A DNA stretch of 64,000 nt from JALXDT01 sp964634755 (GCA_964634755.1 CAZWJH010000003.1:1-64000), one strand, 5' to 3'. Positions 33,587 to 43,505 are shown, numbered from the stretch's first letter. The notes: generated by a model from the sequence alone, not told the origin. Numbers and translations are program-made.

Positions 33587-34596
33587 CCGAATTTTCTTGA
33601 AATCAAGATTTTTGCTTTTTTTCTTACAGGATTCGGGACATCCCTGTCTTTTTGAATCTGCTTTAAATCTCTAACAATAAGCTTATCAAGATAATTTAAA
33701 GAAAAACTTACAGGAGTCTTAGGATTTTTTATTAAGGAAAGTGCAACAGAATATTTTGATGTCCACTGTTTATTAAAACTTATCTTCCTTATAACATCAT
33801 CAGGAAGATTCTTCATTCGTGCAAAGCTTTCCACCTCTGTATCCGTCAATTTAGGGCTTTGGAGAACGGCTTCCCTTACTAAACGATTTGAATCATTTAT
33901 TAAAATCTTTCTCACTTCTTTATTCCCAAATAAAGCAAGTTTAATTTTATCCGCTACTGTCATCTTTTTTATCTGATTAAGATTGAGTACCTGTATCTCT
34001 TCTCCCTCTCCCATATCTATTTCAACTTCTATTGTTATATCCTCTTCTTCCTTAGCTTCTTCTTCTACCTTCTCAACTTCTTCTTCCACTGTTTCCTCTT
34101 CGTACCCCTCTATAAATCTCTTTTTCATTTCAACAAGTCTAAATCTTTTATCTCTTGAAAGGTGAGGATTTACAACTAAAACATCAATAATCTCAGGGTG
34201 AGCAAGCAATTTAATATCCTTTAATGACAAAAGTTCAAGTAATTCCTGATCATTAGACTTAGCAATTTCAACAAGAACCTGTGGAGGAATAGAAAAATTA
34301 TTAATCATCTCTATATATGTACTTCTATCCAATTTATGCTTGAAATTTTTAAACAAAAATAAAGCTACTTCAGGGATTAAATCTTTATCTATGAAATAGG
34401 CTTTTATTGATTCAGGATCAAGCTTTTCAAGTTCCTTATATGCTTTATCCTTAAAATAACTGTCCCGCGTTAAATAACTCAAAGCTTCTATAAATTCTTT
34501 CTTAGGAAGAGGTAGTGTTCTGTCTAAAATAAATTCCTTTATCGTTGAATCAAGATTATCTCTTTTTAAATTTTCAACAACTTCTTTAGCATTCAT
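33583..34596 (-). CDS. Conserved hypothetical protein with helical repeats and acidic linker
   Basis: 337 residues, no signal peptide. Helical N-terminal part 1-165, a very acidic linker about 168-200 (EETVEEEVEKVEEEAKEEE), then a conserved C-terminal block: MTVADKIKLALFGNKEVRKIL, ILNDSNRLVREAVL-like and NPKTPVSFSLNYL. I recall similar C-terminal blocks in uncharacterised proteins of Deltaproteobacteria and Acidobacteria. The repeats resemble HEAT-like scaffolds. Between rodZ and the NlpC/P60 gene, so perhaps envelope-related. Function unknown. Confidence 0.65.
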   Translation of the reverse strand: MNAKEVVENLKRDNLDSTIKEFILDRTLPLPKKEFIEALSYLTRDSYFKDKAYKELEKLDPESIKAYFIDKDLIPEVALFLFKNFKHKLDRSTYIEMINNFSIPPQVLVEIAKSNDQELLELLSLKDIKLLAHPEIIDVLVVNPHLSRDKRFRLVEMKKRFIEGYEEETVEEEVEKVEEEAKEEEDITIEVEIDMGEGEEIQVLNLNQIKKMTVADKIKLALFGNKEVRKILINDSNRLVREAVLQSPKLTDTEVESFARMKNLPDDVIRKISFNKQWTSKYSVALSLIKNPKTPVSFSLNYLDKLIVRDLKQIQKDRDVPNPVRKKAKILISRKFG

Positions 34597-34601
34597 TTAT
34601 C

Positions 34602-35399
34602 TTAAAAATCCTTATAGCTTAATATTAAAGTCTTCGGAATACCCTCTTTATATTCAAACTGATATATTTTCCCGTTTACAAAAATCTCAGCAGCTCCGGG
34701 ATTTCCAAGTTTTATACTAAAGACTTTTCCCTTAGCTTTAAAACCATTTCCAGCTAAAAAAAGCGAAGATACAATAATCTTATTTCCACTGCGAATTTCT
34801 GTCCAGCAATCATCTTTAAAGATTAATTTAAGCGCAAGCTCGTCTTTATTGACCTTTACCTCTTCAGAAAAATCCCTTTTCTTATTATTGTTTATTACTT
34901 TTTTTATTGGTTCGGATTTTGTTCTCATAATTTCTTTATTTATTGCTTTCTTTACCCCTTTTTGTGTTTTTCCTTTCATTTGAGTAATTTTTTTTATATT
35001 TTCAACTTTAGCAACAGAAAAATCAGAAGGAATAAATAGCCATATTAATAACAACAAAATTAATATTGCTAAAAACACAAAAATAACTTTTTTTGACAAA
35101 AAGTTAAAACTATACTCTTTATCAATGGTCAATATTTTTTCTTTCTTTTCTCCATCTTTTTTGTAAATGTTTTCATATATTCTAATAATCTCTTCTTCAT
35201 CAAGTTTAAGAAATTTTGCATATGTTCTTAAAATTCCTCTGTTAAAGAAACCGCCGGGTAAATCTTCAAAATTATCACTTTCTATTGCTAAAATGATACT
35301 TTTAGAAAGCTTAGTAACATCACAAACATTCTTTATAGAAATCTTTTTTTCTTCTCTTTTTTGCCTGAAAATTTCTCCAAGAGAGTTCTTTTCATTCAT
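34602..35399 (-). CDS. rodZ: RodZ-like cytoskeletal membrane protein
   Basis: 265 residues: Xre-type HTH (about 6-70, GEIFRQKREEKKIS ... FNRGILRTYAKFL), one transmembrane helix (about 107-125), a Lys-rich linker and a C-terminal DUF4115 domain (IFKDDCWTEIRS ... GNPGAAEIFVNG). RodZ links MreB to the wall-elongation machinery. Candidate -10 TAAAAT ends six bases before the ATG without a clear -35 or ribosome site. Confidence 0.88.
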   Translation of the reverse strand: MNEKNSLGEIFRQKREEKKISIKNVCDVTKLSKSIILAIESDNFEDLPGGFFNRGILRTYAKFLKLDEEEIIRIYENIYKKDGEKKEKILTIDKEYSFNFLSKKVIFVFLAILILLLLIWLFIPSDFSVAKVENIKKITQMKGKTQKGVKKAINKEIMRTKSEPIKKVINNNKKRDFSEEVKVNKDELALKLIFKDDCWTEIRSGNKIIVSSLFLAGNGFKAKGKVFSIKLGNPGAAEIFVNGKIYQFEYKEGIPKTLILSYKDF

Positions 35400-35488
35400 T
35401 TTTTTATTTTATCAGAATTTTCCGTAAAAATATATATTTATTTTACAATATCTCATACAAAATAAACTTTTTCCCGTATTAAAAATAC

Positions 35489-35508
35489 TATCAAATATTT
35501 GATATAAT
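35489..35508 (+). promoter_or_regulatory. Palindromic operator overlapping the -10 box of the DUF401 gene
   Basis: TATCAAATATTTGATA (35489-35504) is a perfect 16-base palindrome. Its last two bases are the first two of TATAAT (35503-35508), so a bound protein would block transcription. The gene starts 19 bases later behind AAGGTG. Confidence 0.65.
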
Positions 35509-35526
35509 ACTTCGCAAGGTGAAAAT

Positions 35527-36747
35527 ATGCTGTTAGAGATTTTAAAACTTTTACTCCCAATTGTTATGTTAATGGTGCTTCTTTACTTTAAATTGGAGCT
35601 CTTTTTAGCAATTCTTATAGGTGGAGTTTCACTGGCTTTACTCTTTGGATTATCTCCTATTGAAATAATAAAGCTTTCCTATCAGGCCGCTATTTCAAAA
35701 GATACTCTTCAGCTTTTAACAATAATAATGATGGTCTTGATATTGGGACAGATTTTAAAAGCAAAAGAATCTTTAAAAATATTCGTTGAAGCGACCGAAG
35801 GACTTTTAAAGAGAAAATTCTTAATTATTTCAGTATCACCCGCTTTAATAGGTCTTTTACCAATGCCAGGAGGGGCTCTAGTTTCCGCTCCCATTCTTAA
35901 TGAAACCTTAAAAGATGATAATATTTCCCCATCTTTGAAAACATATATAAATTTTTGGTTCAGGCATATATGGGAATACATATGGCCACTTTATCCTGGA
36001 CTAATTTTGTGTGCAGGAATTTTCAAGGTTGATTTTGTACTTTTATTCAAGCATCAATTTTATTTTACAATAATAGCAATCACCATAGGTATGTTATTTA
36101 TGAAACTATACTTGCCTCAATTAAAAGATAATAAAATAAAAAACAGATCAATAAAGGAAAATCTTTTTAACTTTTTTTACGGATTATGGGAAATTCTTTT
36201 AATTATAGCCATTGTATTAATATTTAAAATTAAAGTCTATCTTTCGGTTTTAATTGTCGTGATGTTCTCATTTATTATCTTGAAAAAGAGTTTACCGGAA
36301 AAATGGAAAATTTTAAAAAAAGCATTCAAACCTTCCATTCTTCTTACAATTATTGCTGTTATGATATTTAAAAACTACATACTTCACTCTCAGATAATAG
36401 ATCTTACAAAAGAGCTAATATTAGGAGCAAAAGGATTAAAATATTTGATAATGTTTTTTGTTCCTTTTATAATAGGATTTCTTACAGGAGTTAATTCAGC
36501 TTTTGCAGGAATATCATTCCCTCTTTTTGTTTCAATTGTTGGGACCACAAATCCAGACATGTGGAAAATTATGTTTTTGTATGTTAGTGGATTTACAGGG
36601 GTTCTATTATCACCTGTGCATTTTTGCCTCGTTCTCAGCGCAGAGTATTATGAAGCAAAACTTAAAGATGTTTATAAATACCTTCTTCCTTCGGTTCTTA
36701 TATTAATAGTATCTCTTTTTCTATTAATGTTTATTGTAGGAGGATAA
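35527..36747 (+). CDS. DUF401-family integral membrane protein (putative transporter)
   Basis: 406 residues with about ten to twelve helices. LLPMPGGALVSAPI near 115, WFRHIWEYIWPLYPG near 145 and the C-terminal GVNSAFAGISFPLF and LLSPVHFCLVLSAEYY are conserved in DUF401 (PF04165), a group in the ion-transporter clan with unknown substrate. Controlled by a palindromic operator. The alanyl-tRNA editing gene follows by one base. Confidence 0.85.
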   Translation: MLLEILKLLLPIVMLMVLLYFKLELFLAILIGGVSLALLFGLSPIEIIKLSYQAAISKDTLQLLTIIMMVLILGQILKAKESLKIFVEATEGLLKRKFLIISVSPALIGLLPMPGGALVSAPILNETLKDDNISPSLKTYINFWFRHIWEYIWPLYPGLILCAGIFKVDFVLLFKHQFYFTIIAITIGMLFMKLYLPQLKDNKIKNRSIKENLFNFFYGLWEILLIIAIVLIFKIKVYLSVLIVVMFSFIILKKSLPEKWKILKKAFKPSILLTIIAVMIFKNYILHSQIIDLTKELILGAKGLKYLIMFFVPFIIGFLTGVNSAFAGISFPLFVSIVGTTNPDMWKIMFLYVSGFTGVLLSPVHFCLVLSAEYYEAKLKDVYKYLLPSVLILIVSLFLLMFIVGG

Positions 36748-36748
36748 A

Positions 36749-37912
36749 TTGACAGAAAAAGTTTATCACAAAGATTCTTACCTAAAAGAGATAAAAGCAA
36801 AAGTTATTGAAAAAGAGAAAGCGGGCAGTCTATGGAAAATCCTACCTGATAAAACAATAGTGTATCCGGAAGGAGGAGGACAACCTTCAGATATCGGTTT
36901 CATTAATGGAATCAAAATAATCAAAACAGAGGTCGAGGAAAATAAAATTTTTTACTATATTGACAAAGAGATATCAATAGATGAGATAACAATCACAATT
37001 GACTTTGAAAAAAGATACGATCATATGCAGCAACATACTGGACAGCATCTTTTATCAGAAGTGCTGATAAAGCTCTATGGATATGAAACTCTTTCTTTTT
37101 CAATTGGTGATAAGCATTCTTCAATAGAAATAAATACAAAAAGTTTTCCTTTTGAGAAAATAGTTGAGACTGAAAAAGAATGTCTTGATCTAATAATCAA
37201 AAATCTTTCGATAAAGGCCTATGAAACCGAAGATATTTCAAATATTCCACTAAGAAAACCGCCAAAAGTAAAAGGAAAAATAAGAGTAGTTGAAATAGAT
37301 GGATTTGATTATTCGGCATGTGGGGGAACTCATGTTAGAAGTACTGGAGAAATTTCTCTTATAAAAATAATTAAAACTGACAAAGTAAGATCAAATATGA
37401 GATTATACTATGTGGCAGGATACAGAGCCTTAAAGGATTATCAGAAAAAAAATGAGATAATATTAAATCTTCAGAGAGAAACAGGAAGGCCCCAAGAAGA
37501 ACTTACCGAGGCTTTTAAAGATATAAAGGGTAAGTTTGAGAATATGAGAAAGAAACTCAATTTCTATAAGAAAAAAGAGATTGAAGACGAGATAGAAAAT
37601 ATTTTAAAATCATCAGAAGAATTTATTTTCAAAATATTTGAAGATGAAGAAATAAAAGACATAAAGTTTATGGCAAAAAAATTGGTGAACAATGGGAAAA
37701 ATGTGCTTTTCCTCACAAAAGAGCCATCAAAATACATTTTGATTGGGAGAGGAAAAGGTAGACTAAACCTTAGAGAAATAAGCTCTGAAATATTCTCAAT
37801 AGTCAAAGGAAGAGGTGGCGGAAGAGAGGATTGGATTGAGGGTAAGATAGAGAATTTTTCAGGAATAGAAGAGTTAAAAGCCTTTCTATCAGACTCTTTT
37901 GAAAAGGCTTGA
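36749..37912 (+). CDS. Alanyl-tRNA editing protein, AlaX-L type
   Basis: 387 residues. The editing-site zinc ligands are H96 and H100 (QQHTGQHLLS) and C191 and H195 (CGGTHV), as in AlaRS editing domains; the C-terminal third carries a DHHA1-like part (GRGGGREDW). Such proteins deacylate Ser- or Gly-tRNA(Ala). The start is TTG at 36749 with AGGAGGA at proper distance. Its stop abuts the stop of the convergent acyltransferase. Confidence 0.9.
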   Translation: MTEKVYHKDSYLKEIKAKVIEKEKAGSLWKILPDKTIVYPEGGGQPSDIGFINGIKIIKTEVEENKIFYYIDKEISIDEITITIDFEKRYDHMQQHTGQHLLSEVLIKLYGYETLSFSIGDKHSSIEINTKSFPFEKIVETEKECLDLIIKNLSIKAYETEDISNIPLRKPPKVKGKIRVVEIDGFDYSACGGTHVRSTGEISLIKIIKTDKVRSNMRLYYVAGYRALKDYQKKNEIILNLQRETGRPQEELTEAFKDIKGKFENMRKKLNFYKKKEIEDEIENILKSSEEFIFKIFEDEEIKDIKFMAKKLVNNGKNVLFLTKEPSKYILIGRGKGRLNLREISSEIFSIVKGRGGGREDWIEGKIENFSGIEELKAFLSDSFEKA

Positions 37913-38934
37913 TTACCAAGGTCTTTTAAAGAACTCCACAAAAAAGATAAGGTACAATATGCTTTTTATAAGAAGAAACAGAGAAAAACATCTTTCACGA
38001 ATCAAATTTATATAAAAAGCAACAAAATAAAGCAATGCACTCATTGTAATAAAAACTATTAAAAACCCTGAAAAACTTAGATTTGCCCCTATGTAAAATG
38101 ATAACCCTTTTGAAAGAACAGAGCCATAAACTATCATAATATGCGAAATATAAAGAAAAAGGCTTTCCCGTGAAGCCCTCATAAAAGCATTCATTTTTTG
38201 AGGAACCGTAGTACAGAATCTTTTACATATTTCAAATAATAAAAGAATCTTTCCAATATCAGCAATTCTCTCAGCATAAGTACCTGAAACAAAAATCTGA
38301 ACACTACAAAGAACAATTGAAAAAATCAAAAGCAAATTACTTTTCTTCTTCAAATATTTGGAGGATAAAACTCCCACAATAAAGTAAAGTGACCAAGGGA
38401 AAAAGGGGAATGGAGAAAGTTCGGAGGAAAAGAAATATTTGAAAAAGCTTTCCGTTATGTTAATCTTATAAAAAATAAGAAAAATATCAAAAATTCCCAA
38501 ACTTAAAAGAACAGGTATAAAAGCACTTTTACTAATGAGCCACAAGATAGCAGAAAAGAGAAGAGAAAACCCTATTGTTTGCAAAATATCCATTTGAAGT
38601 AATTTTTCACCTACTCCCTTATCCCATAACAAAGCAATCTTTTTCAAAGAAAAAAATGGCAGATGAAGGAAATAGCCTATTGAAATAATTCCTATATATT
38701 GAATTATTCTTGAAATTATTGCATCTTTATCTTTTTTTTTAGAGTGTAAAAAAAGAGAAATCCTGAAAGAAAGAGAAATCCCGGTGCTACAGCTCCATGG
38801 ATATACTCATGAATTTTAAACCAAACACCCATTTTCAAATCCTCTCTTAAAAGAGCTCTTAAAGTGTGTCCTTGAATCATTAAAAGAATTATAATCATCC
38901 GATAATAATCTATATAAACCAATCTCTTTTTCAT
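37913..38934 (-). pseudogene. Membrane acyltransferase, reading frame broken at an A9 tract
   Basis: Joined across one missing base, the gene encodes about 340 residues with roughly ten helices: YIDYYRMIIILLMIQGH with a conserved His and HGAVAPGFLFLSGF near 50 resemble acyltransferase-3/DUF1624-type enzymes that O-acylate surface glycans. The break is in the homopolymer at 38732-38740 (T9 on the plus strand); ten bases would restore the frame into KKKDKDAIISR. The start overlaps mltG (ATGA). It may be phase-variable, rescued by slippage, or a sequence error. Confidence 0.75.
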
Positions 38935-39953
38935 CTTATCTTTCTTATTTGATAATTATATACTGCTCTGTTATGCTCTTTCAATGTTTTGCTAAAATAA
39001 TGAGTTCCATCATTTTTTGAAACAAAGTATAAATATCTGGTATTTGCAGGATATATGGCAGCTTTAATTGAATCAATTCCAGGATTCGCAATAGGACCTG
39101 GGGGAAGGCCCTTGTAAAGATATGTATTGTAGGGAGAGTTATATTTAATTTCTCTGTACCCTATCTTTCCCTTCCACTTCCCATCAACTCTTAAAGCATA
39201 TATAAAAGTAGGATCACATTGAAGAAACATTCCTTTTTTCAAACGATTGTGAAAAACTGAGCTTATTAAACTTCTTTCAGATCCCGAAAAGGTTTCTTTT
39301 TCTATCAAAGAGGCAAATGTCACTGTTTCATAAATGGAGAATTTATAATCGGGTGGCCTTTTATTCCACACAAGAAAAAATTTTGATCTAAAATTTTCTA
39401 CAAACATACTCACAAGTTTTCTAATTTCGATTCCCTTTGAAAACTTGTAAGTATCGGGAAAGAGAAATCCCTCCAAACTCTTTGCATTGGGAGCCAAATC
39501 AGCAATAAAATATGTATTCTCTTTTACAAATTTAAGAAAAGCATCTTTTCTAAAAATAGCTCTTTTCTCAAGATTTCCAGCTATATCAAAAATAGAATCT
39601 CCCTCTTTTATTGTAAAACTTACAAGAATACCATATTCTGAAATCAATTTTTGAAGAACCTCCTTTATTGAAAGAGGTTTGTTAAACTTAAACTCCCCAG
39701 CATTTATTACTTTCTCTCTAAAATAAAACTTGTAGGCAAGTTTAAAGATATCAGAACTTTTTATAACACCTTCCCTTTCCAAAATATTAGCTACTCTTGA
39801 AACAGAAGAGCCTTTATCTATCAAAATAATTTTTTCTCCTGGAAATGCCTTAAATTTTGTATTAACTGCTTTATCAAAATAAAGGTAAAGTGTAATAGTT
39901 CCAACAACAATAAAAACAAATATAAAATACAATAAAGCTTTAATTACTTTCAT
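38931..39953 (-). CDS. mltG: Endolytic murein transglycosylase MltG
   Basis: 340 residues: N-terminal transmembrane helix (5-25), LysM-like segment (ILIDKGSSVSRVANILEREGVI) and the YceG catalytic domain with E218 in ASLIEKET, followed by RLKKGMFLQCDPT and GLPPGPIANPG. It cleaves nascent glycan strands and so ends their elongation. Overlaps ruvX by 14 bases, as is common in other phyla. Confidence 0.95.
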   Translation of the reverse strand: MKVIKALLYFIFVFIVVGTITLYLYFDKAVNTKFKAFPGEKIILIDKGSSVSRVANILEREGVIKSSDIFKLAYKFYFREKVINAGEFKFNKPLSIKEVLQKLISEYGILVSFTIKEGDSIFDIAGNLEKRAIFRKDAFLKFVKENTYFIADLAPNAKSLEGFLFPDTYKFSKGIEIRKLVSMFVENFRSKFFLVWNKRPPDYKFSIYETVTFASLIEKETFSGSERSLISSVFHNRLKKGMFLQCDPTFIYALRVDGKWKGKIGYREIKYNSPYNTYLYKGLPPGPIANPGIDSIKAAIYPANTRYLYFVSKNDGTHYFSKTLKEHNRAVYNYQIRKIR

Positions 39954-40368
39954 TTATTGACTCCAGATATGAGGATAGGATAAAAGAAGCTGCTATTGAA
40001 TCCTTTTTACCCTTCATCTTTTTCTCCTTAAAACCATATTCCCTTAAAACAAATTCAGCCTCTTTTGTAGTAAATGTTTCATCATAAAGCTCAATCTTTA
40101 TCTTGATTTTTTTGCTTAATATTCCCACAAAATCTCTAACTTTTTTACTCATTTTGGATTCTTCTCTTTTTGAATTCAAAGGGTTTCCAAAAATAATTTT
40201 TACCACTTTTCTCTCCTCTATAAGTTTTTTTAAAAACAGAATATCCTCTTCAATATTTTTTCTCCTGTAATTTTTCAAGGGGAATGAAAACTTCCGCTCT
40301 TTATCTGATATTGCAAGTCCAAAAACTTTTTCTCCAAAATCAATAGCAAGAATTCTACCTCTGCTCAT
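39940..40368 (-). CDS. ruvX: Holliday junction resolvase-like RuvX (YqgF)
   Basis: 142 residues from the ATG at 40368, behind AGAGG; the longer frame runs into ddl. ILAIDFGEKVFGLAISD, VKIIFGNPLN, YDETFTTKEAE and KDSIAASFILSSYL are the four RNase H-like blocks of YqgF, implicated in pre-16S rRNA maturation. Overlaps ddl by 14 bases and mltG by 14 bases. Confidence 0.93.
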   Translation of the reverse strand: MSRGRILAIDFGEKVFGLAISDKERKFSFPLKNYRRKNIEEDILFLKKLIEERKVVKIIFGNPLNSKREESKMSKKVRDFVGILSKKIKIKIELYDETFTTKEAEFVLREYGFKEKKMKGKKDSIAASFILSSYLESINESN

Positions 40369-41392
40369 ACCTCTGCAAACCCGATTGAATAAGAAGATCC
40401 AAAAGTCCGGAATATTTAATACCACTTTCTTCCCAGAGTCTCGGATACATACTAATAGAGGTAAAACCCGGTATAGCATTTACCTCATTTACATAAAAAT
40501 TATTATCCTTATCCAAAAGAAAATCCACCCGGGACATTCCGTAAAGTTCTAAAATTCTAAAAGAATCATAGGCTGCTTTCTGTATTTTTCTAACCAACTT
40601 TTCCGGAAGTTTTGCCGGAATTTTAAACTTTGTCTTACCGAGCTTATATTTATCTTCATAATCATAAAATTCATTAAAAGGAATGACCTCTCCAGGCACT
40701 GAAACTCTTATTCCTTTTTTATCACTGAAAACTGAAACCTCTATTTCTCTTGCATTTTCAATCTCCTCCTCAATTAAAATTTTTTCAGAATATTTAAAAG
40801 CCTTTTTTATAGCAGAGGGAAGATTTTCGGTATTTTTTACCTTTGTAATACCTATGCTTGACCCTGAATTTGATGGTTTAACAAACACAGGAAACTTTAA
40901 TGCCTCATATACACTATCCGTTATCCTCTGAGGCTCTGTCAAGATATCATTGTTTTTCCACAAAATTAGATAATCCGTTACTGGAATCCCATCAGCCTCT
41001 AAAATCTTCTTTGTCAAAACCTTGTCCATAGTAACTGAAGCCCCAGCAACTCCTGCCCCTACAAATGGTATTTTTAAACTTTCAAAAATTCCCTGAACAG
41101 TACCATCCTCTCCATAAGGACCATGAAGAATGGGAAAGAAGATATCAACTAACTCAATAAAAGAGGAATTCCCCTTAAAAGCAATAAATGGGGCAGGTTC
41201 GTTTTTTCTTTTTTCTATGTTTTCAGGAGATTCCACCTCTGACCAAAAACCTTTTTTATCAATATAATATGAAAAAACTTCATATTTTTCCTTATCAAGA
41301 TTCTTATAAACAGATTTTGCAGAAATTATTGAAATTTCATGTTCGGGAGACATCCCTCCAAAAAGCAAACCTATTTTTATTTTATTCTTCAT
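40355..41392 (-). CDS. ddl: D-alanine--D-alanine ligase
   Basis: 345 residues, full length ATP-grasp enzyme: GGMSPEHEISIISA near the N-terminus, HGPYGEDGTVQG, FVKPSNSGSSIGI, ARVDFL-like SRVDFLLDKDNNFYVNEVNAIPGFTSISMYP at the metal site. It makes the dipeptide for the peptidoglycan stem. Clustered with ruvX and mltG. Confidence 0.96.
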   Translation of the reverse strand: MKNKIKIGLLFGGMSPEHEISIISAKSVYKNLDKEKYEVFSYYIDKKGFWSEVESPENIEKRKNEPAPFIAFKGNSSFIELVDIFFPILHGPYGEDGTVQGIFESLKIPFVGAGVAGASVTMDKVLTKKILEADGIPVTDYLILWKNNDILTEPQRITDSVYEALKFPVFVKPSNSGSSIGITKVKNTENLPSAIKKAFKYSEKILIEEEIENAREIEVSVFSDKKGIRVSVPGEVIPFNEFYDYEDKYKLGKTKFKIPAKLPEKLVRKIQKAAYDSFRILELYGMSRVDFLLDKDNNFYVNEVNAIPGFTSISMYPRLWEESGIKYSGLLDLLIQSGLQRYEQR

Positions 41393-41395
41393 TTT

Positions 41396-42130
41396 TTATC
41401 TCCCTGAAAATTTCATAAGTATTGATTTTACAATACCTAAGTTATTATCAGAAAGTTTCTGAAACTCAATCCCAACTCTTATCCTTGTTCCATCTTTTAT
41501 TGAATAAATTAGTTTTCCTGAAACTTCGGCCTCTCTCGAGCCTTCGGGTTTAAACCTTATAATACTTAAATCCATCCCTGGTTCAAAAAGTTTTTCTTTT
41601 ATCTGCATTTCCTTTTCCGTTCTAATATCAATAATTCTCTCCACATACATACCCATACCTAATGAAGTTAAATCATTAATATCGCCAGAAAAACCTATAC
41701 CTCCTCCTACTCCTGAAATAACCTTGACCATAAACCGCGCTCTTTTCGGTATTTTAACTCTTTTCTCCCTTCTTCTTTCATTATCTCTTATAATAGAAGG
41801 GAAAGTTGATATAATAATTCCTGTTTCCTCTTTATAAGAAATTACCTTTGTTTCAAATTTATAACGATTTCCCATTGTTTCATATTCAATTGTTATTTTT
41901 GCTCCTTCTTTCTCAGGAAATACTGAAATCGCTTTGAAAGCAATTCTTTTTCTCATTTCTCCTATTTTCTTTAAAACAAGAGGAACATTCTTTCCATAAT
42001 TACCGCTTTTAAAATAAAGAGTTGTCCCATTTTTTAACAAACGAGAGAGATGTTCAGCTATTTCTTCTGTCTTTATAATATCATTTTTTGATGTCGAAAC
42101 ACTCTTTTTAAAAATATCAAAAACTCCCAT
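41396..42130 (-). CDS. PilZ-domain c-di-GMP-binding protein, YcgR-like
   Basis: 244 residues. An N-terminal flagellar-brake-like domain (about 15-115) precedes a PilZ domain with RRREKR (119-124, giving RxxxR) and D153-L-T-S-L-G158, where Thr replaces the usual Ser. It would respond to c-di-GMP, perhaps slowing the flagellar motor whose genes lie at 54-64 kb. The only cyclase in the window is broken. Confidence 0.78.
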   Translation of the reverse strand: MGVFDIFKKSVSTSKNDIIKTEEIAEHLSRLLKNGTTLYFKSGNYGKNVPLVLKKIGEMRKRIAFKAISVFPEKEGAKITIEYETMGNRYKFETKVISYKEETGIIISTFPSIIRDNERRREKRVKIPKRARFMVKVISGVGGGIGFSGDINDLTSLGMGMYVERIIDIRTEKEMQIKEKLFEPGMDLSIIRFKPEGSREAEVSGKLIYSIKDGTRIRVGIEFQKLSDNNLGIVKSILMKFSGR

Positions 42131-42192
42131 GCCTTAACCTCGAAAAAATAATAACATATATAAAAAGGCTTGGCAACTAATTTTTACCTACT

Positions 42193-43503
42193 CTAAAGCC
42201 TAATATTAATATTAGCTTTTCTGTTTTGACCATTCCAGAATATTCTGAAAACAAAATTAGGTCTTTTTCTTATTTTTCTTTCCCTTATCCACTCATACCA
42301 TTCAAGATATTTCTGCTTAGCCTTGACAAAATTATCATTATAAAAGTCCAAATCCTTAACTATTTCCTCATCCTCCGTATTACCAATTACTCTCTCTTCG
42401 AAAAACTTTATTTCTTTAGAATATACATTTATTCGCTCCTCAAAATCCTTTAAAGTTTCTCTGTAAAGCTTCTCATGAGTCCACCAGTATGTTTCATCAT
42501 CACAATAAGAGTCAGGTTTCTTTTCCAAAATCGGAAGACTTCCAAAGGGAACAGGATTGAAAATAGCAGTGCAGGGAGAAGATGTTGCCGTTGTCCAAAC
42601 TCTTGTGGTATTAGTTCTATTTTCAACAATCAAAGAGCCAACTGTTTGAGTAGCATTTCTGGTTATTATATTTCCTCCGTGAGCACAGATATAATCAGCT
42701 AAAATATGGGAATCAGGACTATATTTTACATCGCTATGATCTCTTAATATTGAAAAAGCATCTTCAAGTTTAAACCTCTTATATCTACTTTTCAAAAGAG
42801 AGGAAGCTCTTAACCATCTTAAATATGAGCCTGAAAATTTTGTAAAAAGAAAATCCGAAAAAGCTTTTGAAAAATTAAATTCTTCTCCCTTTTTAATCCA
42901 TCTCTTTTTCACTGCAAAATTTATTGCTTCAGGATGAATTTTATCAAACTCCTCTTCAATAGTAAGCCTGTTTGATATTGCATAAAAATCTTTTACTTCT
43001 TTGTAAACCCAAAACTCTCCGGCTGTTTCAAGCACAAAAGTTTTTTCTCTATCAGCTATCAAAAAACTATTATGATAGCTCATTCTCTTATCTTCAAACC
43101 CACATATTCCCCCCTGTCCATAATCGTTTAGAAGTTTTAAAATCATATCAACTGCTTCTTCGGCAGTCCCTCCTCTTTCAAGAGCGAGCCTCAAGATATC
43201 CATTCCTGTTAAAACACCTTTCTTTATATACGGCATTTTCGTAAAAACAGCTTCATTCCCAATCACAACACCTTTTTCATTCACCCCCATCTCAGCTCCC
43301 CACATCCAGAATGGTCTGCTTATTATTACTCCAAAAGTCTCTTCTGCTTGCTCTATTTCAATGTATGTTGTCTTTAGCTTTTCTCCTTCTTTATATGCTC
43401 TTGGCGAATAATATTCTATGATTTGAGCCTCATTGGATTCTCTATCACTATTTTTTCCGAAAAATATTTTCCCATCTTTTTTTAATACAAAAGTATCACA
43501 CAT
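42193..43503 (-). CDS. C69-family (secernin/dipeptidase-like) Ntn hydrolase
   Basis: 436 residues. MCDTFV puts the nucleophile Cys at position 2, exposed after Met removal; GKNSDRESNE, WMWGAEMGVNEKGVVIGNEA and GFEDKRMSYHNSFLIAD match secernin/PepD-type enzymes. Cytoplasmic; cleaves peptides or acyl-amide bonds. It follows the kinase-like gene by two bases and forms a tight trio with it and a class III aminotransferase. Confidence 0.87.
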   Translation of the reverse strand: MCDTFVLKKDGKIFFGKNSDRESNEAQIIEYYSPRAYKEGEKLKTTYIEIEQAEETFGVIISRPFWMWGAEMGVNEKGVVIGNEAVFTKMPYIKKGVLTGMDILRLALERGGTAEEAVDMILKLLNDYGQGGICGFEDKRMSYHNSFLIADREKTFVLETAGEFWVYKEVKDFYAISNRLTIEEEFDKIHPEAINFAVKKRWIKKGEEFNFSKAFSDFLFTKFSGSYLRWLRASSLLKSRYKRFKLEDAFSILRDHSDVKYSPDSHILADYICAHGGNIITRNATQTVGSLIVENRTNTTRVWTTATSSPCTAIFNPVPFGSLPILEKKPDSYCDDETYWWTHEKLYRETLKDFEERINVYSKEIKFFEERVIGNTEDEEIVKDLDFYNDNFVKAKQKYLEWYEWIRERKIRKRPNFVFRIFWNGQNRKANINIRL

Positions 43504-43505
43504 TT

